This document shows, one piece after another, positions 40,703 through 52,593 of a DNA stretch of 64,000 nt. Numbering within the stretch: the stretch's first letter is position 1; every line of letters starts with the position of its first letter. The position numbers were made by a program, and so were the translations under genes. The notes under the pieces are model-generated. The model was not told the origin of the DNA and searched no databases. It saw only the letters and a list, made by a program, of their open reading frames with translations. Source of the DNA: VRUE01 sp963703175 (GTDB lineage Bacteria; Actinomycetota; Thermoleophilia; Solirubrobacterales; 70-9); the NCBI GenBank assembly GCA_963703175.1, contig OY969794.1, positions 2,852,001 through 2,916,000 of the forward strand. Reading direction: 5' to 3'.

Positions 40703-42140
40703 CGGTCCCATTCCCTGGCTTGGCCTTGAAAGCGATTGCCTGCTCGAGCGCGTAAGCGGCCTCGAGCAGCTTCTGCTCGCCGAACGCGGGTGCCGCTATC
40801 TGGAAGCCGACGGGCAACTGGGGACCGCCGCCGTCGGGCTCGGCAAGGCCCGCCGGGATCGAGATCGCCGGGATACCGGCCAGGCTCATCGGCACGGTGA
40901 AAAAATCGTTCATGTACATCGCCAGCGGGTCGTCGGTCTTCTCGCCAAGGCCGAATGCGACCGAGGGCGAAGTCGGGGTGACAACGAAGTCGAACTGGTC
41001 GAAGGCCGCGGCGAAGTCCTCGGCGATCTTCGTGCGAACTTTCTGCGCACGCCCGTAGTAAGCGTCGTAGTACCCGGAGGAGAGCGCGTACGTGCCAAGC
41101 ATGATGCGACGCTTGACCTCATCACCAAAGCCAGCCGCGCGAGTCGATTCGTACATCTCGACCACATCACCATCCGTCGCGGCGCGGACGCCGTAACGAA
41201 CGCCGTCGTAACGGGCGAGGTTGGAGGACGCCTCGGCCGGGGCGATCACGTAGTAGGCGGAGATGCCGTGCTCGGCATGCGGCAGCGGCACCTCGGCGAT
41301 CTCACCCCCCAGGTCCTCGATCCGCTTGAGGGTTGCCTCGAAGACCGCGCGGACACCGGCCTCCATCCCGTCGCTCCGCATCTCGGCGGGCACGGCAAAG
41401 CGCAAACCGCGCAGGTCCTCGCGGTCGGGCAAACGCGGCGCTGCCTCGAGACCGACCGAGGTCGAGTCGCAGCTATCGCGCCCTTGCAGGATCGCCAGCA
41501 GCAGCGCCGCGTCGCTGACGTCGCGGGTAAGCGGTCCGCACTGGTCGAGCGAAGAAGCGAATGCGATCATTCCGTAGCGGGAAATCGCACCGTAAGTCGG
41601 CTTTAAACCGACGATCCCGCAGAGCGATGCTGGCTGGCGGATCGAGCCGCCGGTGTCGGTGCCGATCGCCCAGGGGGCGAGGCCGCCAGCGACGGCCGCC
41701 GCCGAACCGCCCGACGAGCCGCCGGGGACGCGGGTCTGGTCCCACGGATTGAGCACCGCGCCATAAGCGGAGTTCTCGTTGGAAGAACCCATCGCAAACT
41801 CGTCCATGTTGGTCTTGCCCAGGATCGGCGCTCCGGCCTCGATCAGGCGACGGACGGCGGTGGCGGTGTACGGGGGTCGGTAGCCCTCGAGGATCTTCGA
41901 AGCAGCGGTGGTCGGCACAGCCTCGGTGCAGAAGATGTCCTTGACGGCGATCGGCGCGAGGCAGGGCCGCTCGACCGTGATTGCGCCGGCATCCCCGTTT
42001 TCACTCCGCCACAAGTAGGCATTCAGCTCGTCGCCTGCGGCCGCCTCGATCCAGGCGTCATGGCAGTCCTCAGCCGAAAGCTCGCCCGCGCACATCGCCG
42101 CGTGGGCCTCAAGGGCCGTCAAATTGAGCAGCTCAGCCAT
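40695..42140 (-). CDS. gatA: Asp/Glu-tRNA amidotransferase subunit A
   Basis: Amidase-signature subunit that releases ammonia from glutamine. 481 residues. The Ser-cisSer-Lys triad is visible: the lysine in LAPIAVKDIFCTEAV, and the serines in VPGGSSGGSAAAVAGGLAP and GTDTGGSIRQPASLCG. This is followed by VGLKPTYGAISRYGMIAFAS. Its start overlaps the gatC stop by one base (TGATG), so gatC, gatA and gatB are translationally coupled. Confidence 0.97.
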   Translation of the reverse strand: MAELLNLTALEAHAAMCAGELSAEDCHDAWIEAAAGDELNAYLWRSENGDAGAITVERPCLAPIAVKDIFCTEAVPTTAASKILEGYRPPYTATAVRRLIEAGAPILGKTNMDEFAMGSSNENSAYGAVLNPWDQTRVPGGSSGGSAAAVAGGLAPWAIGTDTGGSIRQPASLCGIVGLKPTYGAISRYGMIAFASSLDQCGPLTRDVSDAALLLAILQGRDSCDSTSVGLEAAPRLPDREDLRGLRFAVPAEMRSDGMEAGVRAVFEATLKRIEDLGGEIAEVPLPHAEHGISAYYVIAPAEASSNLARYDGVRYGVRAATDGDVVEMYESTRAAGFGDEVKRRIMLGTYALSSGYYDAYYGRAQKVRTKIAEDFAAAFDQFDFVVTPTSPSVAFGLGEKTDDPLAMYMNDFFTVPMSLAGIPAISIPAGLAEPDGGGPQLPVGFQIAAPAFGEQKLLEAAYALEQAIAFKAKPGNGTDG

Positions 42141-42430
42141 CAGGACTCGGCCCGCGGAGATGGCACCCGGAACGCCCCATCGGCGGGATCGGGTGCCTGT
42201 TCCAACATGACCTCACGCGGCCAACTTGGCCGCGACTGATCGGATCGCAGCACGTTTTCCAGATCGACCACATGCGAGGTGGGCGCCACATCGTCGAGGT
42301 CCAGCTCGCTGATCCGACCGACGTGCTCAAGGATGCCCGAAAGCTCTCCGGCCATCCTCTCCACCTCCGCCTCGGAAAGTCGCAGGCGCGAGAGCTTGGC
42401 GACATGCAACACCTGTTCCCGCTCGATCAT
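42140..42430 (-). CDS. gatC: Asp/Glu-tRNA amidotransferase subunit C
   Basis: Small scaffold subunit of GatCAB. 96 residues from the ATG at 42430: MIEREQVLHVAKLSRLRLSE, then ELSGILEHVGRISELDLDDV and a C-terminal segment with LRSDQSRPSW. Composition, length and position directly before gatA fit GatC. It starts 17 nt after the stop of the secreted protein gene. Confidence 0.94.
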   Translation of the reverse strand: MIEREQVLHVAKLSRLRLSEAEVERMAGELSGILEHVGRISELDLDDVAPTSHVVDLENVLRSDQSRPSWPREVMLEQAPDPADGAFRVPSPRAES

Positions 42431-42447
42431 CGCGGGGATTCTAGGAG

Positions 42448-42834
42448 CTAGGGCGCGGTGACCGTGCGCGAACGAGCACCGAGGCATTCCACCGGCCGCT
42501 GCGGCAGGTGGTACGCCAGCACCTCGGCATAGACGCGCGCGCCACGAAGCGCCGGCGGCGATTTCATCCGCCATTCCGCCGCTTCAGGGAAGAGCCGCGC
42601 CACAACCCGGTCGTGTCCGGGCATCGACTCGCGGAGCCGCACCGTGCTCGAGTCGCAGAATTCAGACGGTGCGTCGGTGATGATGGTGCCACTGATCTTG
42701 CCGGCGTCCCGGTCGATGCTGATCGTCAGCGTGACGGGGTAGGTGTGAGTGGTCTCGCCTGAGGCGATGGAACCGGTGCCGAGAACGGTCGCGATCAAAA
42801 CGGCGAACAGCCCCAGAAGCTTCCCCTTTCCCAT
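42448..42834 (-). CDS. secreted protein of unknown function
   Basis: 128 residues with a signal peptide (MGKGKLLGLFAVLIATVLG, then TGSIASG). The mature part begins with beta-rich sequence (THTYPVTLTISIDRDAGKIS) and has two cysteines (EFCDS, VECLG). No family is recognised. It lies upstream of gatC on the same strand and is divergent from the membrane protein gene at 42894. Confidence 0.65.
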   Translation of the reverse strand: MGKGKLLGLFAVLIATVLGTGSIASGETTHTYPVTLTISIDRDAGKISGTIITDAPSEFCDSSTVRLRESMPGHDRVVARLFPEAAEWRMKSPPALRGARVYAEVLAYHLPQRPVECLGARSRTVTAP

Positions 42835-42893
42835 CGCTTCAAATTAGCAGCAGGCACCACACTGGCTGCCTAGCCAGTTAGAGTGCGCGCACG

Positions 42894-43334
42894 ATGCGGG
42901 GAGCGAAAGCAGAGGCCTTTGTCGTGCTCAACCTGCGGCTGCTCGCCGTCAGCTTTGCCGTCGTCGGCATCCTCTTTATCGCTGTTCCGAGCGGAGTCCT
43001 CGACGTCATTTCCGACCTCGGCAACACGATCGGCAGCTTCCCCCGTGCGCCGCACACTGAGGAGAAGCTCTGGCTGGCACTCGCCTTCGCCTACATGGTC
43101 GTTATCACCGGCATCTGTCTGGTCGCCCAGGCCGACGTAGTTCGCTACCGACCACTGCTGCTCGTACTGGCTGCCGGCAAGACGGCCTCCTCGCTCGGCT
43201 CGCTCGGCTTCTTCATCTTCGACCAGGACGTCTTCATCTATCTGCTCAACTTCCTGGTCGACGGCTTCCTGGCGCTGTTGGCGCTCTGGCTCTGGTCGCT
43301 GAGCGGCCGGGTCGACCGCGCCGACCCCGGCTGA
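42894..43334 (+). CDS. four-helix membrane protein, in the same frame as the GMC oxidoreductase
   Basis: 146 residues with four hydrophobic segments (LLAVSFAVVGILFIAV, LWLALAFAYMVVITGICLV, PLLLVLAAGKTASSLGSLGF, VFIYLLNFLVDGFLALLALW). No family is recognised. It ends in TGA at 43332-43334. The following GMC gene is in the same reading frame, and the 20 codons between this stop and the first GMC ATG are open and look conserved. Hence it may be a partner, or the N-terminal part of a readthrough product. Confidence 0.7.
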   Translation: MRGAKAEAFVVLNLRLLAVSFAVVGILFIAVPSGVLDVISDLGNTIGSFPRAPHTEEKLWLALAFAYMVVITGICLVAQADVVRYRPLLLVLAAGKTASSLGSLGFFIFDQDVFIYLLNFLVDGFLALLALWLWSLSGRVDRADPG

Positions 43335-43394
43335 CAGCGCCCGCCGGGGCTTTCGGCCGCCGAGCAGCGCACCCTGAGCGCGATCTGTGAGGCG

Positions 43395-45233
43395 ATGGCC
43401 CCTGCCCTCGACGGCCTGCCCGCGGCGGAGCGCGAAGTTGATGTCTCGGGGCCCGTCAGCAGGTTCGTCACCTCGCTCTCGCCGCGCGTACTGACCCGGG
43501 TTCGGCTCGCCCTGCGAGCCTTCGAGTGGCTGCCCTTTCCCTGGCGGTTCAGTCGCCTCGACCTGGCGGCGCGCGAAGACTTCCTGCAGCGCATGGAGGG
43601 CTCTCGCTTCGGCCTTCACCACGAGCTAATACTGATGGCCAAGACCTTCACCACGCTTGGCTACGCGGTCGATACACGGGTCGAGGAGAGGCTGGGCCTG
43701 GAGACGAGCTGTCGGGTAGGTGACGGGCCTCTGCCCGAGCCTGCCGGACCCTTGGGTGAGCTCGAACCCGCCGGCGAAGGCGAGGAATGCGACGTCGTCA
43801 TCGTCGGCTCCGGTGCCGGCGGTGCGGTCGCCGCGGCGACGCTCGCCGAGGCGGGCCTCGACGTGATCGTGCTCGAGGCCGGTCAGAGCTACACCCGCGA
43901 CAGCTACCCCAACGACAGGATGGAGGCGATCGCCTCGCTTTACCGCGACGGTGGCCTGACCATCGCCGAGGGCCGTCCACCGATCCCGGTGCCGGTCGCG
44001 AAAGCCGTCGGCGGCACGACCGTAATCAACTCGGGGACCTGTTTCCGCGCCCCGGAGTCGGTGCTGGAGACCTGGCGTGACGGTTACGGGGTCGACTGGG
44101 CCGACCGCCTGGACCCCGACTTCGCCGAGGCAGAGGAGTTCCTGCGGGTGACGCCGCTCGATCCGGAGCGGATGGGGCGCAACGGTCAGCTGGCGATGGA
44201 GGGCGCGGCGGCAATCGGCGCCAGCGGCGGCCCGATCTCGCGCAACGCCGGCAACTGTGTTCAGTGCAGCTCCTGCCCCTACGGCTGCCGCATCGATGCC
44301 AAGCGGGGCATGCACGTCAGCTACATGCCCCGCGCCGTCGCCGCCGGGGCGCGCCTCCGGACGGGGGTCGAGGCTCGTCGCATCCTGGTCGAGGATGGCC
44401 GCGCTGCTGGGGTCCGTTGCGTCGTCGCGGCCCCGGGCGAGCGCAACGGCAACCGCCGCCCCTACACGGTCCGCGCCCGTCGCGCGACGATCGTTGCCGG
44501 CGGAGCCCTCGGCACGCCGGAGCTGTTGCTGCGCTCCGGCCTCGGCGGCGATCAGGTCGGCCGCAACCTACATATGCATCCAGCCTGCTGGGTCGGCGCC
44601 CGCTATGAGGAGGAGGTGCGCGGCTGGGAAGGCGTCATGCAGAGTTACTACGTCGACGAGTGGGAGGCCGAGCGGGTCCTGCTCGAGGCGACCTTTACGC
44701 CGCTCCCCTTCGGCGGCGCCTGGCTACGGGGCTCGGGAATCGAGCACCAGGAAGCGATCCTCGACTTCGGCCACGTGAGTTCGATCGGCGTCCAGCTCAC
44801 TGATGAGTCCGCCGGCCGGGTCGGGATAGCTCGCGACGGCTCGATCCGCGCCAGCTACCGGCTGAGCGACGACGATGCGAGCCGCGTCGTCTTCGGCATC
44901 GCCCGGGCCGCCGAAATCCACTTCGCCGCCGGCGCCTCCGAGGTCTATCCCAATATCGGCCGCGCCCAGGTGCTGCGGCCTGGCGAGGTGGCCGAGTTCG
45001 AGGCGACCCGTTTCAAGCCCTCCGAGCTCCGCCTCGAGGCCTTTCACCCAATGGGAACCGCACGCATCGCATCCGACCCACGCAAAGGCGTCTGCGCCAG
45101 CGACGGCTCGGTCAATGGCGTCGACGGCCTCTACGTCGCCGATGCCTCGCTATTCCCGAGCGCTGTCGGCGTGAACCCGATGATGACCATCATCGCTTTC
45201 GCCAAGCAAGTAGCCGCCGGCTTAGCTGGATAG
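43395..45233 (+). CDS. GMC-family FAD oxidoreductase, long-chain alcohol oxidase-like
   Basis: 612 residues from the ATG at 43395. FAD site VVIVGSGAGGAVAAATLAEA, then VGGTTVINSGTCFRAP, a cysteine cluster NCVQCSSCPYGCRIDAKRG, and C-terminal active-site block AFHPMGTARIASDP...VNPMMTIIAFAKQVA. The cysteine cluster and layout match the plant/bacterial fatty-alcohol-oxidase branch of GMC enzymes. The codons just upstream encode LSAAEQRTLSAICEAM, which fits the usual N-terminus of that branch, but no ATG, GTG or TTG lies between them and the TGA at 43332. The real N-terminus is thus uncertain. Confidence 0.88.
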   Translation: MAPALDGLPAAEREVDVSGPVSRFVTSLSPRVLTRVRLALRAFEWLPFPWRFSRLDLAAREDFLQRMEGSRFGLHHELILMAKTFTTLGYAVDTRVEERLGLETSCRVGDGPLPEPAGPLGELEPAGEGEECDVVIVGSGAGGAVAAATLAEAGLDVIVLEAGQSYTRDSYPNDRMEAIASLYRDGGLTIAEGRPPIPVPVAKAVGGTTVINSGTCFRAPESVLETWRDGYGVDWADRLDPDFAEAEEFLRVTPLDPERMGRNGQLAMEGAAAIGASGGPISRNAGNCVQCSSCPYGCRIDAKRGMHVSYMPRAVAAGARLRTGVEARRILVEDGRAAGVRCVVAAPGERNGNRRPYTVRARRATIVAGGALGTPELLLRSGLGGDQVGRNLHMHPACWVGARYEEEVRGWEGVMQSYYVDEWEAERVLLEATFTPLPFGGAWLRGSGIEHQEAILDFGHVSSIGVQLTDESAGRVGIARDGSIRASYRLSDDDASRVVFGIARAAEIHFAAGASEVYPNIGRAQVLRPGEVAEFEATRFKPSELRLEAFHPMGTARIASDPRKGVCASDGSVNGVDGLYVADASLFPSAVGVNPMMTIIAFAKQVAAGLAG

Positions 45234-45710
45234 CCGATCAGCCGAATCGCTGAACGTCATGCCTTCCTCACGCATCGCGCTGTAGCCGCCGTAGGCGATC
45301 CCGGCGGCGGCGATAAGGCCGAGAAAGATGCCGAATTTGAGCGTTGCGTCGACCGACACACCACCGAAGGAGCCGAAATCGGGCGGGAAAACGATCCGGT
45401 AGAGGATCAGTAACACGGCGAAACCGCCAAGCGCGGCGACAATCGAGTTGAGCGAGACCGGCGGCTCGAGGTCGGCATCGGTGAGGCGCACCACCGCCAC
45501 ACCAATCGCCACCACAATCGCCAGCATGAGAAATATCGGGATCACATCGAGCGCGTCCCAGGCGCTGCCACCACTGCCGGACACGTCCCCCGAGAAGCCG
45601 GCGACTCCTGAGATCTTGACGCCGAACCAGTCAAAGAACATAAAGATGAAGAGGAGGATCGCGGAGACAGCGGAGATCTTCTCGCCAGTGTTCAGCTTGT
45701 CTATTTCCAT
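45222..45710 (-). CDS. four-helix membrane protein of unknown function
   Basis: 162 residues from the ATG at 45710 with a GGAGGAA site. Hydrophobic segments: ISAVSAILLFIFMFFDWFGV, VIPIFLMLAIVVAIGVAVV, SIVAALGGFAVLLILYRIVF, FGIFLGLIAAAGIAYGGYSA. The loop between helices 1 and 2 is Gly/Ser-rich. The arrangement resembles small actinobacterial membrane proteins without assigned function. It is convergent with the GMC gene (12-nt overlap). Confidence 0.7.
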   Translation of the reverse strand: MEIDKLNTGEKISAVSAILLFIFMFFDWFGVKISGVAGFSGDVSGSGGSAWDALDVIPIFLMLAIVVAIGVAVVRLTDADLEPPVSLNSIVAALGGFAVLLILYRIVFPPDFGSFGGVSVDATLKFGIFLGLIAAAGIAYGGYSAMREEGMTFSDSADRLSS

Positions 45711-45745
45711 CTGCGTTCCTCCGAGGAGTAGGGGTCGGCGCGACC

Positions 45746-46585
45746 CTACACCCGGGCCCGGGCGGCAGCCAGCGTATTTACCAGCAACATTGCCCGCGTC
45801 ATCGGCCCCACCCCACCGGGCACCGGCGTAATCGCCCCGGCTCGCTCGCTAGCCGAATCGAAGTCGACGTCGCCAACCAACTTTCCATCCACTCGGTTGG
45901 TGCCGACGTCGATTACGGTCGCGCCCTCGCCCACCATCTCTCCGGTAACGAGTCCGGGCTGGCCGGCGGCGGCGATGAGGATCTCGGCCTCGCGACAGAC
46001 CGTCGCCAGGTCACGGGTCCGCGAGTGGCAGTGGGTAACGGTGGCGTTCGCGGCGAGCAGCAGCGCGGCGAGCGGCTTGCCGACGAGGATCGAGCGGCCG
46101 ATCACCACCGCACGAGCGCCCTCTACCTCGACCCCGGCATCATGCAGCAGCTCCATCACACCCGCGGGCGTGCATGGTGCGATCGCGCCCTCGTGTCCCT
46201 GTGCGAGCAACCCGGCGCTGATCGGCGTCAGCCCGTCCACGTCCTTGGCCGGATCGATTAGGGAGATCAGCGGATCCTGGTCGAGGTGATCGGGCAGCGG
46301 CAGCTGCAGGAGGATCCCGTGCACCCTCTGATCGGCGTTGAGCGATTCGATCAATTCCGTGAGCTCCTTCTGCGAAACGTCGCCCCCGGGCTCATGATGA
46401 AAGGACTCGATGCCGACCTCGGCGCAGTCTTCGCGCTTCATCCGCACATAGACGGCCGAGGCGGGATCGTCGCCGACCAGGATCGTCGCCAGTCCAGGCG
46501 GCGTCGCTAACCCGGCTACCTCCTCGCGCACTTGCTTCCGAACCCGGGCAGCAACGGCCTTGCCGTCGATCAGCTTCGCCGCCAT
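45746..46585 (-). CDS. folD: methylenetetrahydrofolate dehydrogenase/cyclohydrolase
   Basis: Bifunctional one-carbon enzyme interconverting methylene-, methenyl- and formyl-THF. 279 residues: LATILVGDDPASAVYVRMKR with the catalytic Tyr and Lys, VHGILLQLPLPDHLDQDPLI, PAKDVDGLTPISAGLL, CTPAGVMELLHDAGVEVEG, VVIGRSILVGKPLAALLLAA, and VDFDSASERAGAITPVPGGV with VGPMTRAMLL. It starts 4 nt after the helicase stop. Confidence 0.96.
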   Translation of the reverse strand: MAAKLIDGKAVAARVRKQVREEVAGLATPPGLATILVGDDPASAVYVRMKREDCAEVGIESFHHEPGGDVSQKELTELIESLNADQRVHGILLQLPLPDHLDQDPLISLIDPAKDVDGLTPISAGLLAQGHEGAIAPCTPAGVMELLHDAGVEVEGARAVVIGRSILVGKPLAALLLAANATVTHCHSRTRDLATVCREAEILIAAAGQPGLVTGEMVGEGATVIDVGTNRVDGKLVGDVDFDSASERAGAITPVPGGVGPMTRAMLLVNTLAAARARV

Positions 46586-46589
46586 CCGC

Positions 46590-49925
<3,336 letters not shown>

Positions 49926-49968
49926 CGTCAGCCGAGAATAGTCAGCCCAGCGGCTGGCCCGGAGCGGC

Positions 49969-50697
49969 TCAGCCGCCCGCCGAGGAGCGGCCGGTGCGGG
50001 GGCGCAGCTCCTGCTCGCCCTCCGCAGTCGTCTCGCCGCCATCGAGCTCGGCGAGGCGCTCCTCGAGCTTGGAGATCCGCTCGGAGAGGGCCTTGATCGC
50101 CTCGGCGATCGGATCGGGCAGGTGAATCCAGTCGGCGTCGGGTCCCTCCGGCCGCTTGCCATCGACTTTGACTAGATGGCCGGGGTTGCCGACCACGGTC
50201 GAGGAGGGTGGCACGTCCTCGACGACGACCGTGTTAGCGCCGACCTTGGCGCCGTCGCCGACTGCGATCGGTCCAAGCAGCTTGGCGCCAGAGCCGATCG
50301 TGACGTTGTCGCCCAGGGTTGGGTGGCGCTTACCGGGCTGGAACCCGGTGCCGCCCAGCGTCACCCCCTGATAGAGGGTCACCCGGCGGCCGATTTCGGC
50401 GGTCTCACCAATCACCACCCCGGAGCCATGGTCGATAAAGAACTCGCGCCCGATCTTCGCCGCGGGGTGGATCTCGATCCCGGTCACCGCACGGGCTACA
50501 TAGGCGATCGCGCCGGGCACGACCGGCACGCCGGTCTCGCGCAGTGCATGGGCCACTCGGTGCGCAAGCAGTGCCTGCACGCCGGCCCAGCCAATCAAGA
50601 TCTCGAAGGAGGAAACGCCCTGCGCAGCCGGATCGCGATCGCGCGCGGCAGCGACGTCGGCCTTGATCTCCCGGGTGACCCTCCTCAGCGCGTTCAC
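49969..50697 (-). CDS. cysE: serine O-acetyltransferase
   Basis: Acetyl-CoA-dependent activation of serine for cysteine synthesis. 242 residues from a GTG. The left-handed beta-helix hexapeptide domain contains IEIHPAAKIGREFFIDHGSG, VVIGETAEIGRRVTLYQGVT, LGGTGFQPGKRHPTLGDNVT and GANTVVVEDVPPSSTVVGNP, with the catalytic His in IDHGSG and the His-rich loop. A C-terminal extension after residue 195 includes a predicted coiled coil (AIKALSERISKLEERLAEL). It overlaps the cysK stop as GTGA, so cysK and cysE are coupled. Confidence 0.95.
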   Translation of the reverse strand: MNALRRVTREIKADVAAARDRDPAAQGVSSFEILIGWAGVQALLAHRVAHALRETGVPVVPGAIAYVARAVTGIEIHPAAKIGREFFIDHGSGVVIGETAEIGRRVTLYQGVTLGGTGFQPGKRHPTLGDNVTIGSGAKLLGPIAVGDGAKVGANTVVVEDVPPSSTVVGNPGHLVKVDGKRPEGPDADWIHLPDPIAEAIKALSERISKLEERLAELDGGETTAEGEQELRPRTGRSSAGG

Positions 50698-51617
50698 GGT
50701 GCGAAGAAGGGTAGGGACATGTAGCGCTCGCCCGAGTCACAGACCACGGTCACAACGCGCTTCCCCTCCATCTGTGGCCGGCTCGCCACCTCCAGCGCCA
50801 CCTTGATGTTGGCGCCCGCCGAGATCCCGGCCAGGACACCCTCCCGCTTGGCGGCGAGCCGCGAAGTCTCCAGCGCGTCCTCATCGGAGACGCCGATCGT
50901 CTCGTCAATCACCGAGCGGTCGAGCACCTCGGGGACGAACCCCGCACCGATGCCCTGGATTTTGTGCGGGCCGGGTGGCCCGCCGGAGAGCACCGGCGAC
51001 GCGGCGGGCTCGACCGCGACGACAAGCGTCGCCGGGCTGCGCTCACGCAAAAAGCCGCCGACACCGCTGATCGTGCCGCCGGTGCCGACGCCGGCGACGA
51101 AAGCGCCGACGGCGCCATCGGTGTCACGCCAGATCTCCTCGGCCGTAGTCCGCCTATGCACCTCTGGGTTGGCCGGGTTGGAGAACTGCTGCGGCATGAA
51201 GCCCTTGCGCTGCTCGCAGATCGCCGCCGCCAGCTCGACCGCCTCGGTCATCCCGCCCAGCGAAGGCGTCTCGCGTACCTCGGCCCCGTAGGCGCGCAGC
51301 AGCTTCGCCCGCTCGCGACTCATCCCTTCAGGCAGGGTCAGGATCAACTCATAGCCGCGCGCCGCGCAGACCATCGCCAGCGCAATACCCGTATTGCCGC
51401 TGGTTGGCTCGACGATCACCGACCGGCCGCGTTCGATCAGCCCCTCCTCCTCGGCCGCATCGATCATCGCCACTCCGATCCGGTCCTTGACTGACCCACC
51501 GGGGTTGAAGTACTCGAGCTTGGCGCAGACTTCTCCCGGCAACCCCTCGCCGAGCCGTCGCAAGGAAATCAGCGGCGTGTTGCCAACCACCGCCGAAGCC
51601 TCGGCACCGATTCTCAT
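50694..51617 (-). CDS. cysK: cysteine synthase A
   Basis: PLP enzyme converting O-acetylserine and sulfide to cysteine. 307 residues: IGNTPLI-type start (VVGNTPLISLRRL), the PLP lysine in FNPGGSVKDRIGVAMI, VEPTSGNTGIALAMVCAARG, FVAGVGTGGTISGVGGFLRE (phosphate cup), HKIQGIGAGFVPEVL and GISAGANIKVALEVA. It is followed without gap by cysE, the partner in the cysteine-synthase complex. Confidence 0.95.
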   Translation of the reverse strand: MRIGAEASAVVGNTPLISLRRLGEGLPGEVCAKLEYFNPGGSVKDRIGVAMIDAAEEEGLIERGRSVIVEPTSGNTGIALAMVCAARGYELILTLPEGMSRERAKLLRAYGAEVRETPSLGGMTEAVELAAAICEQRKGFMPQQFSNPANPEVHRRTTAEEIWRDTDGAVGAFVAGVGTGGTISGVGGFLRERSPATLVVAVEPAASPVLSGGPPGPHKIQGIGAGFVPEVLDRSVIDETIGVSDEDALETSRLAAKREGVLAGISAGANIKVALEVASRPQMEGKRVVTVVCDSGERYMSLPFFAP

Positions 51618-51669
51618 TGCGCTCGTCCTCGCATCTTCGCCAGCGACCCTATCGGTGAACTTTCAAGGC

Positions 51670-52593
51670 TCACGAGAGAGAATGGCGGCCGAGCAGATGG
51701 CGGATGATCCCATCCTCGTCATTTGAGAGAACGACCTCCGTAGCGCTTTCCAGTACTTCGGGGTGGGCGTTTGATGGGGCGATGCTGTGCGCTGCGACGG
51801 CGAACATCGAGAGATCATTGAGGTGGTCTCCGCAGGCGATGACATCCACCCCTGCGCTTCCGCAGGCTTCGAGGAGGGCCGGAATCGCGGCGCCCTTCGC
51901 CGCATCTCGGTGTTGCACGGTTATTTCGGTCCAGCCGGGCCAGTAGATATTGGCTGCGCCGTGCACGACAGCTCCATTTCCGACGGCCTGACGAAGTCGC
52001 TCCACCAGCGCCACTGCCTCCTCGTCGAGAGCGAAGGTGGTGATTTGGGCAATGCTCTCGTCCCGCACGATCGCCAACAAGTCCTCGCAAGGCATCAGCC
52101 GAGGATCGCGATGCTTCCTCTTCTCCTCCACATACCAACTGGTCGAGTCGTTCGTGCGCGAACCAAAATGAACGCCGTCTCGAATCCCGTCCCAAGTCGA
52201 GATCACCGGGTCGTTACCGGTCTCGAGGATGACCTCGACCGCCAGACATGCCTCCGTGTCCGAGAGGAGGGTGCTAACGAGATGACGCCCACTCTCCATC
52301 TCCGAAACGAAGGCACCGTTGAGCTCGATAACGGGCAACCGGATCCCAACCTCCGAGAGCAGTGAGCGCATTCCCGGCGTGCCGCGAGCACTGGCAACCG
52401 TCAGGGCCACACCGGCGTCAAGAAGTCGGTTGAGCCCGCGTCTCGAAAACTCGCTCAGCGTCCCATCGGAGCGCAGCAGAGTCCCGTCCAGATCGCAGAC
52501 GTAAATGTCTCCGCCGTCCTTTCTAGACGAAGTACATCCCGGCCCGGCGGACTTAATGCCGGCTGGTGCGCTACCCCGGTTATTCGTGCCCAT
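51670..52593 (-). CDS. HAD-superfamily (Cof-type) phosphatase
   Basis: 307 residues from the ATG at 52593, preceded by AAAGGA. Motif I DIYVCDLDGTLLRSDG (nucleophile Asp), motif II TVASARGT, motif III lysine in DAAKGAAIPALLEACG, motif IV IACGDHLNDLSMFAVAAHSI. A large alpha/beta cap between motifs II and III identifies the Cof/type IIB group, which dephosphorylates sugar phosphates and cofactors. The specific substrate is unknown. Its start overlaps the sigma-factor gene by 14 nt. Confidence 0.88.
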   Translation of the reverse strand: MGTNNRGSAPAGIKSAGPGCTSSRKDGGDIYVCDLDGTLLRSDGTLSEFSRRGLNRLLDAGVALTVASARGTPGMRSLLSEVGIRLPVIELNGAFVSEMESGRHLVSTLLSDTEACLAVEVILETGNDPVISTWDGIRDGVHFGSRTNDSTSWYVEEKRKHRDPRLMPCEDLLAIVRDESIAQITTFALDEEAVALVERLRQAVGNGAVVHGAANIYWPGWTEITVQHRDAAKGAAIPALLEACGSAGVDVIACGDHLNDLSMFAVAAHSIAPSNAHPEVLESATEVVLSNDEDGIIRHLLGRHSLS

